From an uncultured bacterium (GTDB lineage: Bacteria > Bacillota_I > Bacilli_A > RFN20 > CAG-826): a stretch of DNA of 64,000 nucleotides. The DNA is taken from contig CASFTG010000001.1 of NCBI GenBank assembly GCA_949297805.1, positions 372,001 to 436,000 on the forward strand, in the 5' to 3' direction. A program made the translations under genes and the position numbers. A model generated the notes under the pieces. That model searched no databases. It saw nothing but the letters and a program-made list of their open reading frames with translations, and had not been told where the DNA came from. This document shows, in pieces, positions 9,174-17,178 of this stretch (position 1 is its first letter; the number at the start of each line of letters is the position of its first letter).

Positions 9174-10151
9174 TTGTATTATCATTGGCCCGTTATGGTG
9201 TATCTGGTTTTGATCGTCATCGCCTTGGCCTTCGGCTTAGTCGAGGGCATCAGCGAATGGCTCCCGATCTCCTCGACTGGCCATATGATCCTATTGGAAG
9301 GATTCTTCCAATCGGCTAATTACGATATCCCGACCCAGTTGGGTTTCGAACACGGGGAAGAATTCTTCTCGATGTTCCTCGTCGTCATCCAGCTTGGGGC
9401 GATTCTCGCGGTCGTGGTGTATTTTTGGAACTCACTTTGGCCGTGGAGCAAGAAGAAACTGAGCGAAGAGGAAGCGGAGTTCGTATCCAAAGGGTATCGC
9501 GAGGACGTCATCCAAGGGGTCAAAAGACGGCGAATCTACCATACCTGGGGCAAAACCATCGTTGGGGTCTTGCCGGCCGCGATTATCGGGCTCATCTTTG
9601 AGTACTTCAATCTCGATGCCAAGATGGAGAATTGGGTGACGGTGTCGATCACCCTCATCGTCTACGGGGTCCTCTTCATATTGCTTGAGCATTACCTCAA
9701 AGACAAAAAGGATTTCGCCCGGATTCATTGCATCGATGACCTAAGCTATAAAACCGCCTTCTACATCGGCTGTTTCCAAATCCTTGCTTTGATTCCAGGG
9801 ACCAGCCGGTCCGGGGTGACGATACTCGGAGCCTTATTGCTTGGCTGCAGCCGGGGGGCGGCCGCCGAATTCTCCTTCTTCTTATCGATCCCCGTCATGG
9901 TCGGGGCTAGCGGCTTAAAACTCGTTTCCTTCTTTATGGATTCCGGGATGCCAAACCTCAACGAATGGCTGTTCTTGCTGATTGGGATGGTTTCGGCCTT
10001 CCTTATCTCCTTACTAGCCGTCAAGTGGCTCATGGGGTTCGTCAAGAAGCATTCCTTCGCTTTATTTGGCTATTATCGAATCGCCCTGGGCTTAATCGTC
10101 ATCGCCTTCTTCGCAACCATGGTTGGCCTAGGCCGCATGAACGTTTTCTAA
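9174..10151 (+). CDS. uppP: Undecaprenyl-diphosphate phosphatase
   Basis: Recycles the lipid carrier of peptidoglycan synthesis by removing a phosphate from undecaprenyl diphosphate at the membrane. Both family signatures are present: EGISEWLPISSTGHMIL near the N-terminus and PGTSRSGVT with a following helix (about residues 205-235). Length, about 320, is slightly above the usual 270-290 because of a charged cytoplasmic loop. The start is uncertain: TTG at 9174 or ATG at 9195, neither with a good ribosome site. It lies 14 bases after potD and may be read through from it. Confidence 0.93.
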   Translation: MYYHWPVMVYLVLIVIALAFGLVEGISEWLPISSTGHMILLEGFFQSANYDIPTQLGFEHGEEFFSMFLVVIQLGAILAVVVYFWNSLWPWSKKKLSEEEAEFVSKGYREDVIQGVKRRRIYHTWGKTIVGVLPAAIIGLIFEYFNLDAKMENWVTVSITLIVYGVLFILLEHYLKDKKDFARIHCIDDLSYKTAFYIGCFQILALIPGTSRSGVTILGALLLGCSRGAAAEFSFFLSIPVMVGASGLKLVSFFMDSGMPNLNEWLFLLIGMVSAFLISLLAVKWLMGFVKKHSFALFGYYRIALGLIVIAFFATMVGLGRMNVF

Positions 10152-10713
10152 TTCGGCTTTGCTAAGCTGACGAATTCCCGGCTCCCTTGATAGGTGACTT
10201 CCTCATCGCTATAGAATTCCTCGCCGGCGGGCAATAGATCGGCTTTGACATCGGGCTTTTTTATGATTTCGATAAAAGGAATCATGAAATCACCTTGAAA
10301 TGCTATTTCGCGATCTTCTAATTTTAGAATAATTGCTTTAAGAATGAGGGCTTCATCATTTAGTCCGTTCCAGCGAACTTTGGAATAGTCCTCGACTAGG
10401 ATTATATCTTGAATTGTTTGATTACAGGCAACGTCTATTTGCTTAACGTCGACTAAAGCAGATATTGCTTCCTCAACAGTTATCTGGTTTATTTGAAATT
10501 CTGGATGCTCATCATCCGGACTGCCGAACAAATGGTAGGGGGTGTAATCGTAATCTATAGCAATCACGGAATTTTCGAAAAACAGTTCCACTCGACCATA
10601 AACCTCGGAACCCCCAAATTTCTCCAGTGGGTCGTGGCGAAGCTTAAGAAGCCTTTTGCCGATCAATGACCATAAGAGGCTTTTCTCTTGCTCAGTCAGG
10701 ACTACTTCACCAT
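10148..10713 (-). pseudogene. Hypothetical protein with a one-base frameshift right after its start
   Basis: The main reading frame (about 172 residues from a TTG at 10666) stays open upstream through LTEQEKSLLWSL but finds no usable start. An ATG at 10713 with a good site (AAAGGG, 8 bases) is one frame off and stops after three codons. Inserting one base near that ATG joins both, giving a start like MVEVVLTEQEKSLLW. So the gene is either newly broken or mis-sequenced. It is convergent with and overlaps the end of uppP by four bases. No known domain recognised; it looks like a soluble mixed alpha/beta protein. Confidence 0.55.
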
Positions 10714-10883
10714 GATCGTTTCCCTTTCAAGGCAATTCGTATGCCTTCTTTTCTAGGATGCCACCTTCGAAAACTCGATTAAAGTCCTAATAGGTGGGGG
10801 GCAGGTTTGGGTTTCTGACCGGAGGGGATGCTACGAAAAATCCCTCTTTCTTAGCGGGTCAGTTATGTTATAATTCGTCAGCT

Positions 10884-10957
10884 GCATCCATAGCCAAGTG
10901 GTAAGGCAAGTGACTGCAACTCACTCACCGTCGGTTCAAATCCGGCTGGATGCTCCA
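10884..10957 (+). tRNA. tRNA-Cys (GCA)
   Basis: Acceptor GCATCCA pairs with TGGATGC, discriminator T and encoded CCA. The anticodon loop reads CTGCAAC with anticodon GCA, and the T-loop GGTTCAAATCC is present. A TATAAT box sits at 10869-10874, close before the gene. An accessory ATPase gene with a repeat array begins immediately downstream. Confidence 0.93.
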
Positions 10958-10969
10958 TCTTGAATTGTT

Positions 10970-10995
10970 TAGCCGAGATTGTCTCGGCTATTTTT
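10970..10995 (+). terminator. Terminator after tRNA-Cys
   Basis: 8-bp perfect stem AGCCGAGA / TCTCGGCT, loop of three bases, then TATTTTTATT. Confidence 0.85.
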
Positions 10996-11010
10996 ATTGG
11001 CCTTTGTCTC

Positions 11011-11079
11011 GAAAATGCCATCACGAAACTTTCAAAAATGCCATCACGGATTATTGAAAAATGCCATCACCGACCATAT
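11011..11079 (+). repeat. Array A: three direct repeats at 23-bp period before a DUF4143 ATPase gene
   Basis: Three contiguous 23-base units begin at 11011, 11034 and 11057. Each carries the invariant core AAAATGCCATCAC; the remaining ten bases vary. The period is about two helical turns, so all copies face the same side of DNA. The third core lies in the spacer between the -35 and -10 of the promoter for the gene at 11102. A related core (ATGCCATCA) recurs in the array before the paralogue at 30645. I read this as an operator array; the binding protein, perhaps the ATPase itself, is unknown. Confidence 0.85.
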
Positions 11080-11082
11080 AAT
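11054..11082 (+). promoter_or_regulatory. Promoter of the first DUF4143 ATPase, overlapped by repeat copy 3
   Basis: TTGAAA (11054-11059), a 17-bp spacer, and a perfect TATAAT (11077-11082). The spacer contains the third AAAATGCCATCAC core, so a protein bound there should block or modulate RNA polymerase. Confidence 0.75.
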
Positions 11083-11101
11083 GCCCGCGAAAGGAAACCA
11101 G

Positions 11102-12415
11102 ATGTACCGTCCTCGACTCTTAGATAGCCTGATTGAAAAGAACCTGTCTTTGCTCGGCGGTGTGTACCTGCGCGGGCCTAAATGGGTTGGCAAAACCACC
11201 TCTTGCCTTCAGCATGCTCATTTCGCCTATAAATTGCTGTCGCGAAATGATTTGCTGACGGTTCAAGGGCTCTATGATGTCGATCCCTCGCTTATTTTCG
11301 AGCATGAGCCTCCGATTCTCTTTGATGAATGGCAATGCTTTCCGCCAATTTGGGATGAGTGCAAAATCTTTATCGACGCCAATCATGCCAAGGGAGGACG
11401 GGTTCTTTTGACTGGGTCGAATGAGCTATCTGAGGAGAAAAAACGGGAGTATATCCATCATTCCGGCCTTGGTCGGATCGCCACCCTTTTCCTTCGGCCG
11501 ATGTCTTTGTTTGAGTCTGGGGAGTCCGATGGGTCGGTTTCTCTCCAATCCCTTTTTGAGCCGGGCGCCAAGGTAAACGGGGCTAAATCTAATTTGACCT
11601 ATAAGCAATTGGTGCACCTTTGCCATCGGGGAGGCTTCCCCCGGTCGCTCGAGCTTCCAAACGAAGAAGCCGGGTTCGTTGCCTCGACCATTATCGCCAA
11701 CTTGACCGATAACCTCGGATTCGATGAAGAAGGCGGAGTGGGTCTTTCCAAAGATCGTATGCGGTTATTTCTCTCGGAGTTAGCCCGTAATGACTGCACC
11801 TTAACCTCCTATGCCACGATGTTAGCCAACATCAAAAGCGAGGAGAATTTCCCGGTCAGTCAGGCGACCTTTGAACGTTACCGCTATTTTTTGAACCGGC
11901 GCTACATAATAGAGGAAATACCGGCCTGGTCGTCGGTCTTTAAATCGCGGGTAAATATCATTGCTTCGCCAAAAAAGACGTTTATTGATCCGTCCTTGGC
12001 CATTGCCGCTTTGCATCTTAACGAAGCGGATTTGTTTTCCCGCCCGGCGGATTTCGGTTTTTTCTTCGAAAATCTTGTCCTTCGTGATTTGCAGGTTTAT
12101 GCCGCGACGATCGGGGGATCGGTTTTCCATTATCGGGACCGGCATGGTTTGGAGGCCGATGCGGTCTTGCGGCTTAACGATGGACACTATGCGCTTATTG
12201 AGATAAAGACGGGTGGGATGAAGCCTTTGCTAGAAGGGGAAAAGCATCTACTCTCTATCAAAGAGGAAATGATGGCTTACAATTCGACGGTCAACGATCC
12301 GTCCGCCATTCAGGCTTTGCCTTCGGCTTTGGTTGTTATCGGCGGGGTCGTACCGACGGGGATGACGACAAAAAACGGGGTTCATATTGTTCCAATTGGC
12401 TGTTTGAAGCCTTGA
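11102..12415 (+). CDS. Stand-alone AAA ATPase with DUF4143 (PD-(D/E)xK-like) C-terminus
   Basis: 437 residues from the ATG at 11102, preceded by AAAGGA; the longer open frame upstream only translates the repeat array. Walker A GPKWVGKTT is near residue 25 and Walker B ILFDEWQ near 75. The C-terminal DUF4143 part has GLEADAV followed by ALIEIKTG (about residues 349-372), the E/D...ExK pattern of restriction-like nuclease folds. Members of this ATPase family are widespread, often many per genome, and have no settled function. It sits just after tRNA-Cys. A paralogue lies at 30645. Nuclease activity is inference only. Confidence 0.85.
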   Translation: MYRPRLLDSLIEKNLSLLGGVYLRGPKWVGKTTSCLQHAHFAYKLLSRNDLLTVQGLYDVDPSLIFEHEPPILFDEWQCFPPIWDECKIFIDANHAKGGRVLLTGSNELSEEKKREYIHHSGLGRIATLFLRPMSLFESGESDGSVSLQSLFEPGAKVNGAKSNLTYKQLVHLCHRGGFPRSLELPNEEAGFVASTIIANLTDNLGFDEEGGVGLSKDRMRLFLSELARNDCTLTSYATMLANIKSEENFPVSQATFERYRYFLNRRYIIEEIPAWSSVFKSRVNIIASPKKTFIDPSLAIAALHLNEADLFSRPADFGFFFENLVLRDLQVYAATIGGSVFHYRDRHGLEADAVLRLNDGHYALIEIKTGGMKPLLEGEKHLLSIKEEMMAYNSTVNDPSAIQALPSALVVIGGVVPTGMTTKNGVHIVPIGCLKP

Positions 12416-12500
12416 GGGAAAGCGATTGATGGAGCTAGGGATTGCCGGTTTTTGGTTTTCATGGATTGCTGTTCAAAGAGAGCCAAGACTCTTATTTTGC

Positions 12501-12576
12501 CTATTACGAAGGTCTTACCAGGCTATTACGAGACTATTACGAAGCTATTACAATTGAGCAAATCTCTATTACAATG
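12501..12576 (+). repeat. Array B: tandem 11-bp repeats (CTATTACGARG)
   Basis: Contiguous 11-base units at 12501, 12512 (diverged), 12523, 12534 and 12545, one diverged ten-base unit at 12556, then another at 12566. Consensus CTATTACGAAG. One unit per helical turn. It lies between the DUF4143 gene and tRNA-Arg with no gene directly attached. The rest of the 290-base gap (12416-12706) shows nothing else I can support. Confidence 0.75.
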
Positions 12577-12706
12577 AACCGTACAATGAACAAAAGATAT
12601 ATATTCTATTCATTTTGAAATTGCCGATTTTGCCGAGGCCTTCCCATTTCCCTATTGATAGGTGGGGCAAAAGGGCATATATTAGCAAGGCCGTGAAAGC
12701 GGTGCT

Positions 12707-12783
12707 GCGCCCGTAGCTCAACTGGATAGAGTACCAGACTACGAATCTGGGGGTTGTGGGTTCGAGTCCCCCCGGGCGCGCCA
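12707..12783 (+). tRNA. tRNA-Arg (ACG)
   Basis: Acceptor GCGCCCG / CGGGCGC, discriminator G and encoded CCA; anticodon loop CTACGAA with anticodon ACG; T-loop GGTTCGAGTCC. The antisense strand encodes a well-known spurious peptide of tRNA genes, which is not a protein. Confidence 0.95.
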
Positions 12784-12794
12784 AAAATCAAATT

Positions 12795-12818
12795 CCCTCG
12801 ACTAATTCGAGGGTTTTT
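12795..12818 (+). terminator. Terminator after tRNA-Arg; left copy of a repeated hairpin
   Basis: Stem CCCTCGA / TCGAGGG, loop CTAAT, T run. Almost the same hairpin (one loop base differs) recurs at 15335, after the ASCH gene, so the two copies bracket the ASCH-PIN cassette as near-perfect direct repeats. Confidence 0.85.
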
Positions 12819-12994
12819 CTTTGGAAGAAGGACATTTGGAAGGACATTCGTTTTCCGTTGACGCTATATCGATATTATGTGGATTTAGCGCCGGCGCTGT
12901 TCGATACCCTGTCGGGATTAATTCGGCCTTTGATTAGCAGGTACTTATTTATCTATGATGAAACGCCAATGCTTGATGCGCTATTCCCTATATT

Positions 12995-13022
12995 TTGACC
13001 TTTATTCCTTGTTTGATATAAT
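12995..13022 (+). promoter_or_regulatory. Promoter of the ASCH-PIN-GNAT gene
   Basis: TTGACC (12995-13000), 16 bp, TATAAT (13017-13022) with an upstream TGA forming an extended -10. About 30 bases of leader follow, with GAGGTAA before the ATG. Confidence 0.8.
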
Positions 13023-13057
13023 TTGGAAAATAAAATGTTTTTATTGAGGTAACCCGA

Positions 13058-14920
13058 ATGAAGACCTATGTGATGAAAATCAGGGAAAAGTTTATCTCTT
13101 CGATCGAAATGTGCGTCAAACGGCGTGAGTATCGTCTCAATGATGCTTCGAGAAGTTCGATAAAGCCAAACGATCGGCTCGTCCTAATCAGTTCCTCTAA
13201 CCCGCGTAAATACGTTTGCGTAAAAGTCAAAGGGGTGGAACGTTTCCCTTCCTGGGAAGGGGCTTTGAGGAAATATTGGGAAGAGGACTTCAAAGGCATC
13301 TATCCGTCTTTGGAAACGGCCGTGAAGGAGTGTTCTACATTCTATGGCAGAGAAGAAGTTTCCAAATTCGGAATAGTGGTTTTCTCCATTGAGCCTTATA
13401 GGCTTGCCTTGAAACAAAGCAAGATACTATTGGATACCAATGTTCTTATCGATCGCGAGTGCGTCGCCGCTAAGGAAGAAGATGCGTCCAATGGCGCTAT
13501 GACTGCTTTGGGATACTTAAAAGATTTGGGCTGCCAACTGTTCGTTTCCAGCCAATCGGTTCAAGAGATATCGAAGTCTCATGACAAGCGGATGGGCAGC
13601 GCCTCAATCGATACGATATCGGCTTCATACAATGAATTGTTCGGAAATCCAATCTCTGATGACGGTTTCTTTCGCCAAGCCTTAGAAGGCTTTCGAAACG
13701 ACGAGAACGGAGAAGCCGGCGATTACTTGCTTTGGCAGCTCTATACGGATCAAGTCGATTTCTTATTTACTAGCGACAACGGGCTGCTTAGAAAGGCGAA
13801 GGCGCTGTTTTTGTCAGCTCGAGTCTTGACGATCCCTTCGGTAATGGGCCAATTAGAGTCGAATTTGTCGCTTTTCCCTCAATACAAAGCGTCATTCATA
13901 CGTTTGCTCAGATTCAAAGACGTTAATTTGTCGGATGTTTTCTTTGATTCCCTTAAAGAGGATTACCCAGGGTTTGAAACATGGTTCAAAAAGAAATCCG
14001 TGGAACCTTGCTACGTTTACGAAAAAGAAGACGGAATCAAAGGCTTCTTATACGTCAAAGAGGAAGGAGAATCAGAATCGTACGAGGACTTCGAAGATCC
14101 GTTCACGGAAAAGAAGAAACGCTTAAAGGTCGGGACTTTCAAAATATGCTCGACCGGTGTTCGCCTAGGGGAGAGGTTCATCCAGATAATTGTGGGGGCC
14201 GCATTGGCTAGGGGCATTGACCAGATTTACGTAACCCTCTTTGAGGATAAACGGGAGGACGTTATAGCCCTGAAGAATCTTTTGCAGAAATGGGGATTCG
14301 ATCCTTATACCCACAAAAAGAGCAATGGCGAATTGGTTCTCGTGAAGGATATCTCGTTTTATAGGCGAGAGCGGGACATAAACAAGAATTATCCTTTATG
14401 CCGCGACAATCCCGATTATTACTTCCTGCCAATTTTGCCAGGCTATCACTATAGATTGTTCCCTGATCTGCGCGTAAAAGGCGAGAGCGGCTCCAATCAG
14501 GAGTTGGCATGCAACAACGCCTTGGAGAAAATCTACCTAACCAAGTATCGTGCTTCGGCAACTCCTGGCGATGTTTTGCTTATATACAGGATGGGCGAGA
14601 GAATCAGGAAATATACCTCTTGCGTGACCGGCGTCGCGGTTCTTAAGCAAATCCAAATATACGAAAGCAAGGAGGAGCTTACCCAAGCGTGCAAAAACAT
14701 AACGGTCTTTGGCAGCGAGGAAGTAGGGGAATTGTTCGACAAAGGCTATCGGACGGCCGTTTCTCTTATTTATATACGCCCGCTTAAGCGCAAAGTTATA
14801 CTGGATACCTTGCGTAGGAAAGGCATAATAAGCTATGGCAAAGGGCCAAGGGTACTGCAGCCTATGACGAAAAAGTGCTTCGACAAGATTATCGACATAT
14901 CGGAAGGGGACAAGGAATAA
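13058..14920 (+). CDS. Multidomain ASCH-PIN-GNAT-ASCH-like protein
   Basis: 620 residues. Residues 1-115 look like an ASCH (PUA-fold, RNA- or modified-nucleotide-binding) domain (KREYRLND-like KRREYRLNDASRSSIKPND). Residues 120-270 form a PIN ribonuclease domain with its acidic set: LLDTN (D126), QEI (E170), GDY (D222) and TSDNG (D240). Residues about 310-440 resemble a GNAT acyltransferase, and 450-610 another PUA/ASCH-like segment. The gene is followed 17 bases later by a small ASCH gene. PIN-GNAT-ASCH combinations suggest an RNA-cutting, toxin or defence protein; the exact family role is unknown to me. All four PIN acids are present, so it could be active. Confidence 0.75.
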   Translation: MKTYVMKIREKFISSIEMCVKRREYRLNDASRSSIKPNDRLVLISSSNPRKYVCVKVKGVERFPSWEGALRKYWEEDFKGIYPSLETAVKECSTFYGREEVSKFGIVVFSIEPYRLALKQSKILLDTNVLIDRECVAAKEEDASNGAMTALGYLKDLGCQLFVSSQSVQEISKSHDKRMGSASIDTISASYNELFGNPISDDGFFRQALEGFRNDENGEAGDYLLWQLYTDQVDFLFTSDNGLLRKAKALFLSARVLTIPSVMGQLESNLSLFPQYKASFIRLLRFKDVNLSDVFFDSLKEDYPGFETWFKKKSVEPCYVYEKEDGIKGFLYVKEEGESESYEDFEDPFTEKKKRLKVGTFKICSTGVRLGERFIQIIVGAALARGIDQIYVTLFEDKREDVIALKNLLQKWGFDPYTHKKSNGELVLVKDISFYRRERDINKNYPLCRDNPDYYFLPILPGYHYRLFPDLRVKGESGSNQELACNNALEKIYLTKYRASATPGDVLLIYRMGERIRKYTSCVTGVAVLKQIQIYESKEELTQACKNITVFGSEEVGELFDKGYRTAVSLIYIRPLKRKVILDTLRRKGIISYGKGPRVLQPMTKKCFDKIIDISEGDKE

Positions 14921-14937
14921 TTGGGAAGCAATAGACT

Positions 14938-15309
14938 ATGAGAAAGATAATCATCAGCATAAACCCGAAATACGTGGAAAACATCCTCAGCGGCGCCAAG
15001 CGTTTCGAGTACCGCACCAAGGTGTCGAAAGATGACGTAAATTCCCTGCTTATATACGAGACTTACCCGGTTAAGAAGATCGTCGCCGAAGCGGAGGTCA
15101 TCGGCATTATTTCGATGAGGCCAAAAGATCTTTGGGATGCCACTAGCGAATACGGCGGCATATCGAGAGAGGATTTCGACCGGTATTTCGAAGGGCGTGA
15201 AATCGCTTACGCATATCGCCTTGGCAAAATAACCAAATTCGATAAGCCGTTGCCGATAGCCGATTTCGGGTTTCGTGCCGCTCCGCAAAGCTTCGTCTAC
15301 GTTCGATAG
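14938..15309 (+). CDS. Small ASCH-domain protein
   Basis: 123 residues, opening with IIISINPKYVENILSGAKRF, the conserved ASCH start in which a Lys and Glu (GAKRFEYR) line the ligand pocket. ASCH proteins bind or act on modified nucleotides or RNA. It follows the PIN protein closely and ends at a strong terminator, so the two form a module. It may be a regulator, antitoxin or partner of the PIN protein; this is inference. Confidence 0.8.
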   Translation: MRKIIISINPKYVENILSGAKRFEYRTKVSKDDVNSLLIYETYPVKKIVAEAEVIGIISMRPKDLWDATSEYGGISREDFDRYFEGREIAYAYRLGKITKFDKPLPIADFGFRAAPQSFVYVR

Positions 15310-15334
15310 GGGTGGCGTCGCAACCATATGATTG

Positions 15335-15359
15335 CCCTCGATTAATTCGAGGGTTTTTT
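15335..15359 (+). terminator. Terminator after the ASCH gene; right copy of the repeated hairpin
   Basis: Stem CCCTCGA / TCGAGGG, loop TTAAT, six T. Near-identical to the hairpin after tRNA-Arg at 12795, including the following TTTG. Confidence 0.9.
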
Positions 15360-15469
15360 GTTTGATTTATTAGCCTTGTCTCTTTGGTTCGATTAGTCGT
15401 TGGTCTTTCCGTCGCCCTTATGCAGAGAGGGGGCAAGATTCACGCTGCGCCTAGATGCGGATCGCGATA

Positions 15470-15498
15470 TTGAAATATCTTCCCTCGGCGCGGATAAT
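15470..15498 (+). promoter_or_regulatory. Promoter of tRNA-Pro
   Basis: TTGAAA, 17-bp spacer, GATAAT, nine bases before the mature tRNA 5' end. Confidence 0.7.
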
Positions 15499-15507
15499 AA
15501 GCGGGCT

Positions 15508-15585
15508 CGGGATGTAGCGAAGCTTGGTTATCGCGTCTGCTTTGGGAGCAGAAGACCGGCGGTTCGAATCCGCCCATCCCGACCA
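15508..15585 (+). tRNA. tRNA-Pro (TGG)
   Basis: Acceptor CGGGATG / CATCCCG, discriminator A and encoded CCA; anticodon arm TCTGC-TTTGGGA-GCAGA with anticodon TGG; T-loop GGTTCGAATCC. Confidence 0.95.
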
Positions 15586-15603
15586 TTGATTGCTTTATAT
15601 TCT

Positions 15604-15625
15604 GCCCGGTACTCTGGGCGTTTTT
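15604..15625 (+). terminator. Terminator after tRNA-Pro
   Basis: Stem GCCCGG / CTGGGC (one G-T pair) and GTTTTT. Confidence 0.7.
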
Positions 15626-15793
15626 ATTTGCACCTCATAACAATGGAACTGTAGTAGGGGAGACAAACGCTTTCTTGACCCCGATATCTCCGGAATGGCG
15701 GCCATCCGCCAAGTAGGTTTGAGTTATAGACGGCTTTCCATCTATCAATAAGGTCAACCGGCGGCAAAATTAGTTTCCTTGGATGGGGCTCTA

Positions 15794-15881
15794 TACACCA
15801 AATTGAGATTATCGGCGCCACGTTCATACACCAAATTGAGATTATCGAACCCGTGTTTTTACACCTAATTGAGATTATTTA
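15794..15881. repeat. Array C: three 21-bp repeats at exact 33-bp period, no gene attached
   Basis: Copies of TACACCWAATTGAGATTATY start at 15794, 15827 and 15860; each is followed by 12 variable bases. The period is three helical turns. The 480-base gap from tRNA-Pro to the next gene holds only this array, the terminator and a promoter at its end. A short minus-strand open frame next to it (15624-15827) translates part of the array and shows no domain I know; it may be the relic of a lost gene. Confidence 0.85.
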
Positions 15882-16014
15882 GACGGGATTGACCGGCCGC
15901 TAGACTGTGGTATGGTCAAGGGTGTGCCGCTTTGTCCCTATCCCCTGACTCGATTGCCCCATAAGTTATAGAGATGGCCCGCAATTCCGACCTGTTTTGC
16001 ATGGCTTTTAACTT

Positions 16015-16042
16015 TGGTAAAGGCCATTGCCCTTTATATAAT
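16015..16042 (+). promoter_or_regulatory. Promoter of the aldo/keto reductase gene
   Basis: TTGGTA, 16-bp spacer, TATAAT, 27 bases before the ATG. Confidence 0.65.
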
Positions 16043-16068
16043 TCCTTTGTTTCAAGGCGAGGTTTCTT

Positions 16069-17178
16069 ATGATTATTAAACGCAAATTACCCCATGGCGA
16101 GGAATTGATCAATCCCTTAGGCATTGGGACGGCGTCCTTATATCAAGCAGCCGAAGACGAAATCAAAGCGACCTTTGACCTTGCCATCGATAAAAGAATC
16201 AACTTCTTCGATTTGGCCGCCGGTGGTTCCTCGGTCTTCAAGCCGCTTGGGGAAGCGATGAAAGGGCGACGCGAGCAAGTCTACCTTCAGTTGCATTTTG
16301 GCGCCGTCTATAACGAAGGTGGCGAATACGGCTGGAGCCGGAACCTAACTCAGATAAACGAGACCTTCGCTAAGGAAATGAGTGCTCTTCAAACCGATTA
16401 CGTCGATTTCCTCTTCCTCCATTGCATCGATGAGATTGAAGATTACCAAGACCTTAAAAAGCAGGGGATCCTTGATTTTGCCTTAGAGTTACGTAAGCAA
16501 GGCGTTGCCCATCATCTCGGCTTTTCCTCCCATACCCCAAAAACCGCCGAGTTTATCCTTCAAGACGGCTATTTCGACATCATGATGTTCTCCATCAACC
16601 CGGCCTATGATTATGAGTTAGGGGATGATGAATTCGGGATCGGGACCATTACCGAACGGAAAGCCCTTTTCGCCTTAGCCGAGAAACTCGGCGTCGCCAT
16701 CTCGGTTATGAAACCCTTCCATGGGGGCAAGTTGCTCCGTTCGGACACCAGCCCCTTCCAAAAGGAACTATCCGCTTATCAATGCTTGTCCTATGCTCTT
16801 GATCGGCCTGGGGTCATCGCCGTCGTCCCGGGAGTCCGGGGCTTAGCCGACCTTCATTCTTTGCTCGGCTTCATTGATTGCTCGGAAGAGGCGAAGGATT
16901 ACGCCCCGGCTTTGGCCAATATAAAGAAGGTGGCCGATATCGCCTCCTGCGTCTATTGCGACCATTGCCTCCCTTGCCCAGCCGGGCTCGATATTGGGCT
17001 GATCAACAAGTATTACGACTTAGCCCGGATCGGCGACAAATTGGCTGCCTCCCATTATGGGAAGCTAAGCAAACACGCATCTGATTGTCTCCAATGCGGC
17101 CATTGCGATTCCCGTTGCCCCTTCAAAGTCAAGCAAACCGTGCGGGTGAAAGCGATCCAAGGATATTTCGGGAAATGA
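16069..17178 (+). CDS. Aldo/keto reductase with C-terminal 4Fe-4S ferredoxin domain
   Basis: 369 residues. The N-terminal 280 residues are an AKR barrel (INFFDLAAG, TDYVDFLFLHCID, HHLGFSSHT). The C-terminus has two cysteine clusters, CVYCDHCLPCP and CLQCGHCDSRCPF, enough for two iron-sulfur clusters. This is the COG1453 type of predicted oxidoreductase; the natural substrate is not known. It stands alone with its own promoter. Confidence 0.9.
   Translation: MIIKRKLPHGEELINPLGIGTASLYQAAEDEIKATFDLAIDKRINFFDLAAGGSSVFKPLGEAMKGRREQVYLQLHFGAVYNEGGEYGWSRNLTQINETFAKEMSALQTDYVDFLFLHCIDEIEDYQDLKKQGILDFALELRKQGVAHHLGFSSHTPKTAEFILQDGYFDIMMFSINPAYDYELGDDEFGIGTITERKALFALAEKLGVAISVMKPFHGGKLLRSDTSPFQKELSAYQCLSYALDRPGVIAVVPGVRGLADLHSLLGFIDCSEEAKDYAPALANIKKVADIASCVYCDHCLPCPAGLDIGLINKYYDLARIGDKLAASHYGKLSKHASDCLQCGHCDSRCPFKVKQTVRVKAIQGYFGK

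Noticed and set aside
10979-11101. N-terminal extension of the first DUF4143 ATPase
   Set aside because: These codons translate the 23-bp repeats, and a good ribosome site and the family-typical start lie at 11102.
12569-12791. Minus-strand open frames across the tRNA-Arg gene
   Set aside because: They translate the antisense of the tRNA into a peptide well known as a spurious annotation; the tRNA explains the sequence.
12756-12998. 80-residue open frame after tRNA-Arg
   Set aside because: It begins inside the tRNA and crosses the terminator; no recognisable domain.
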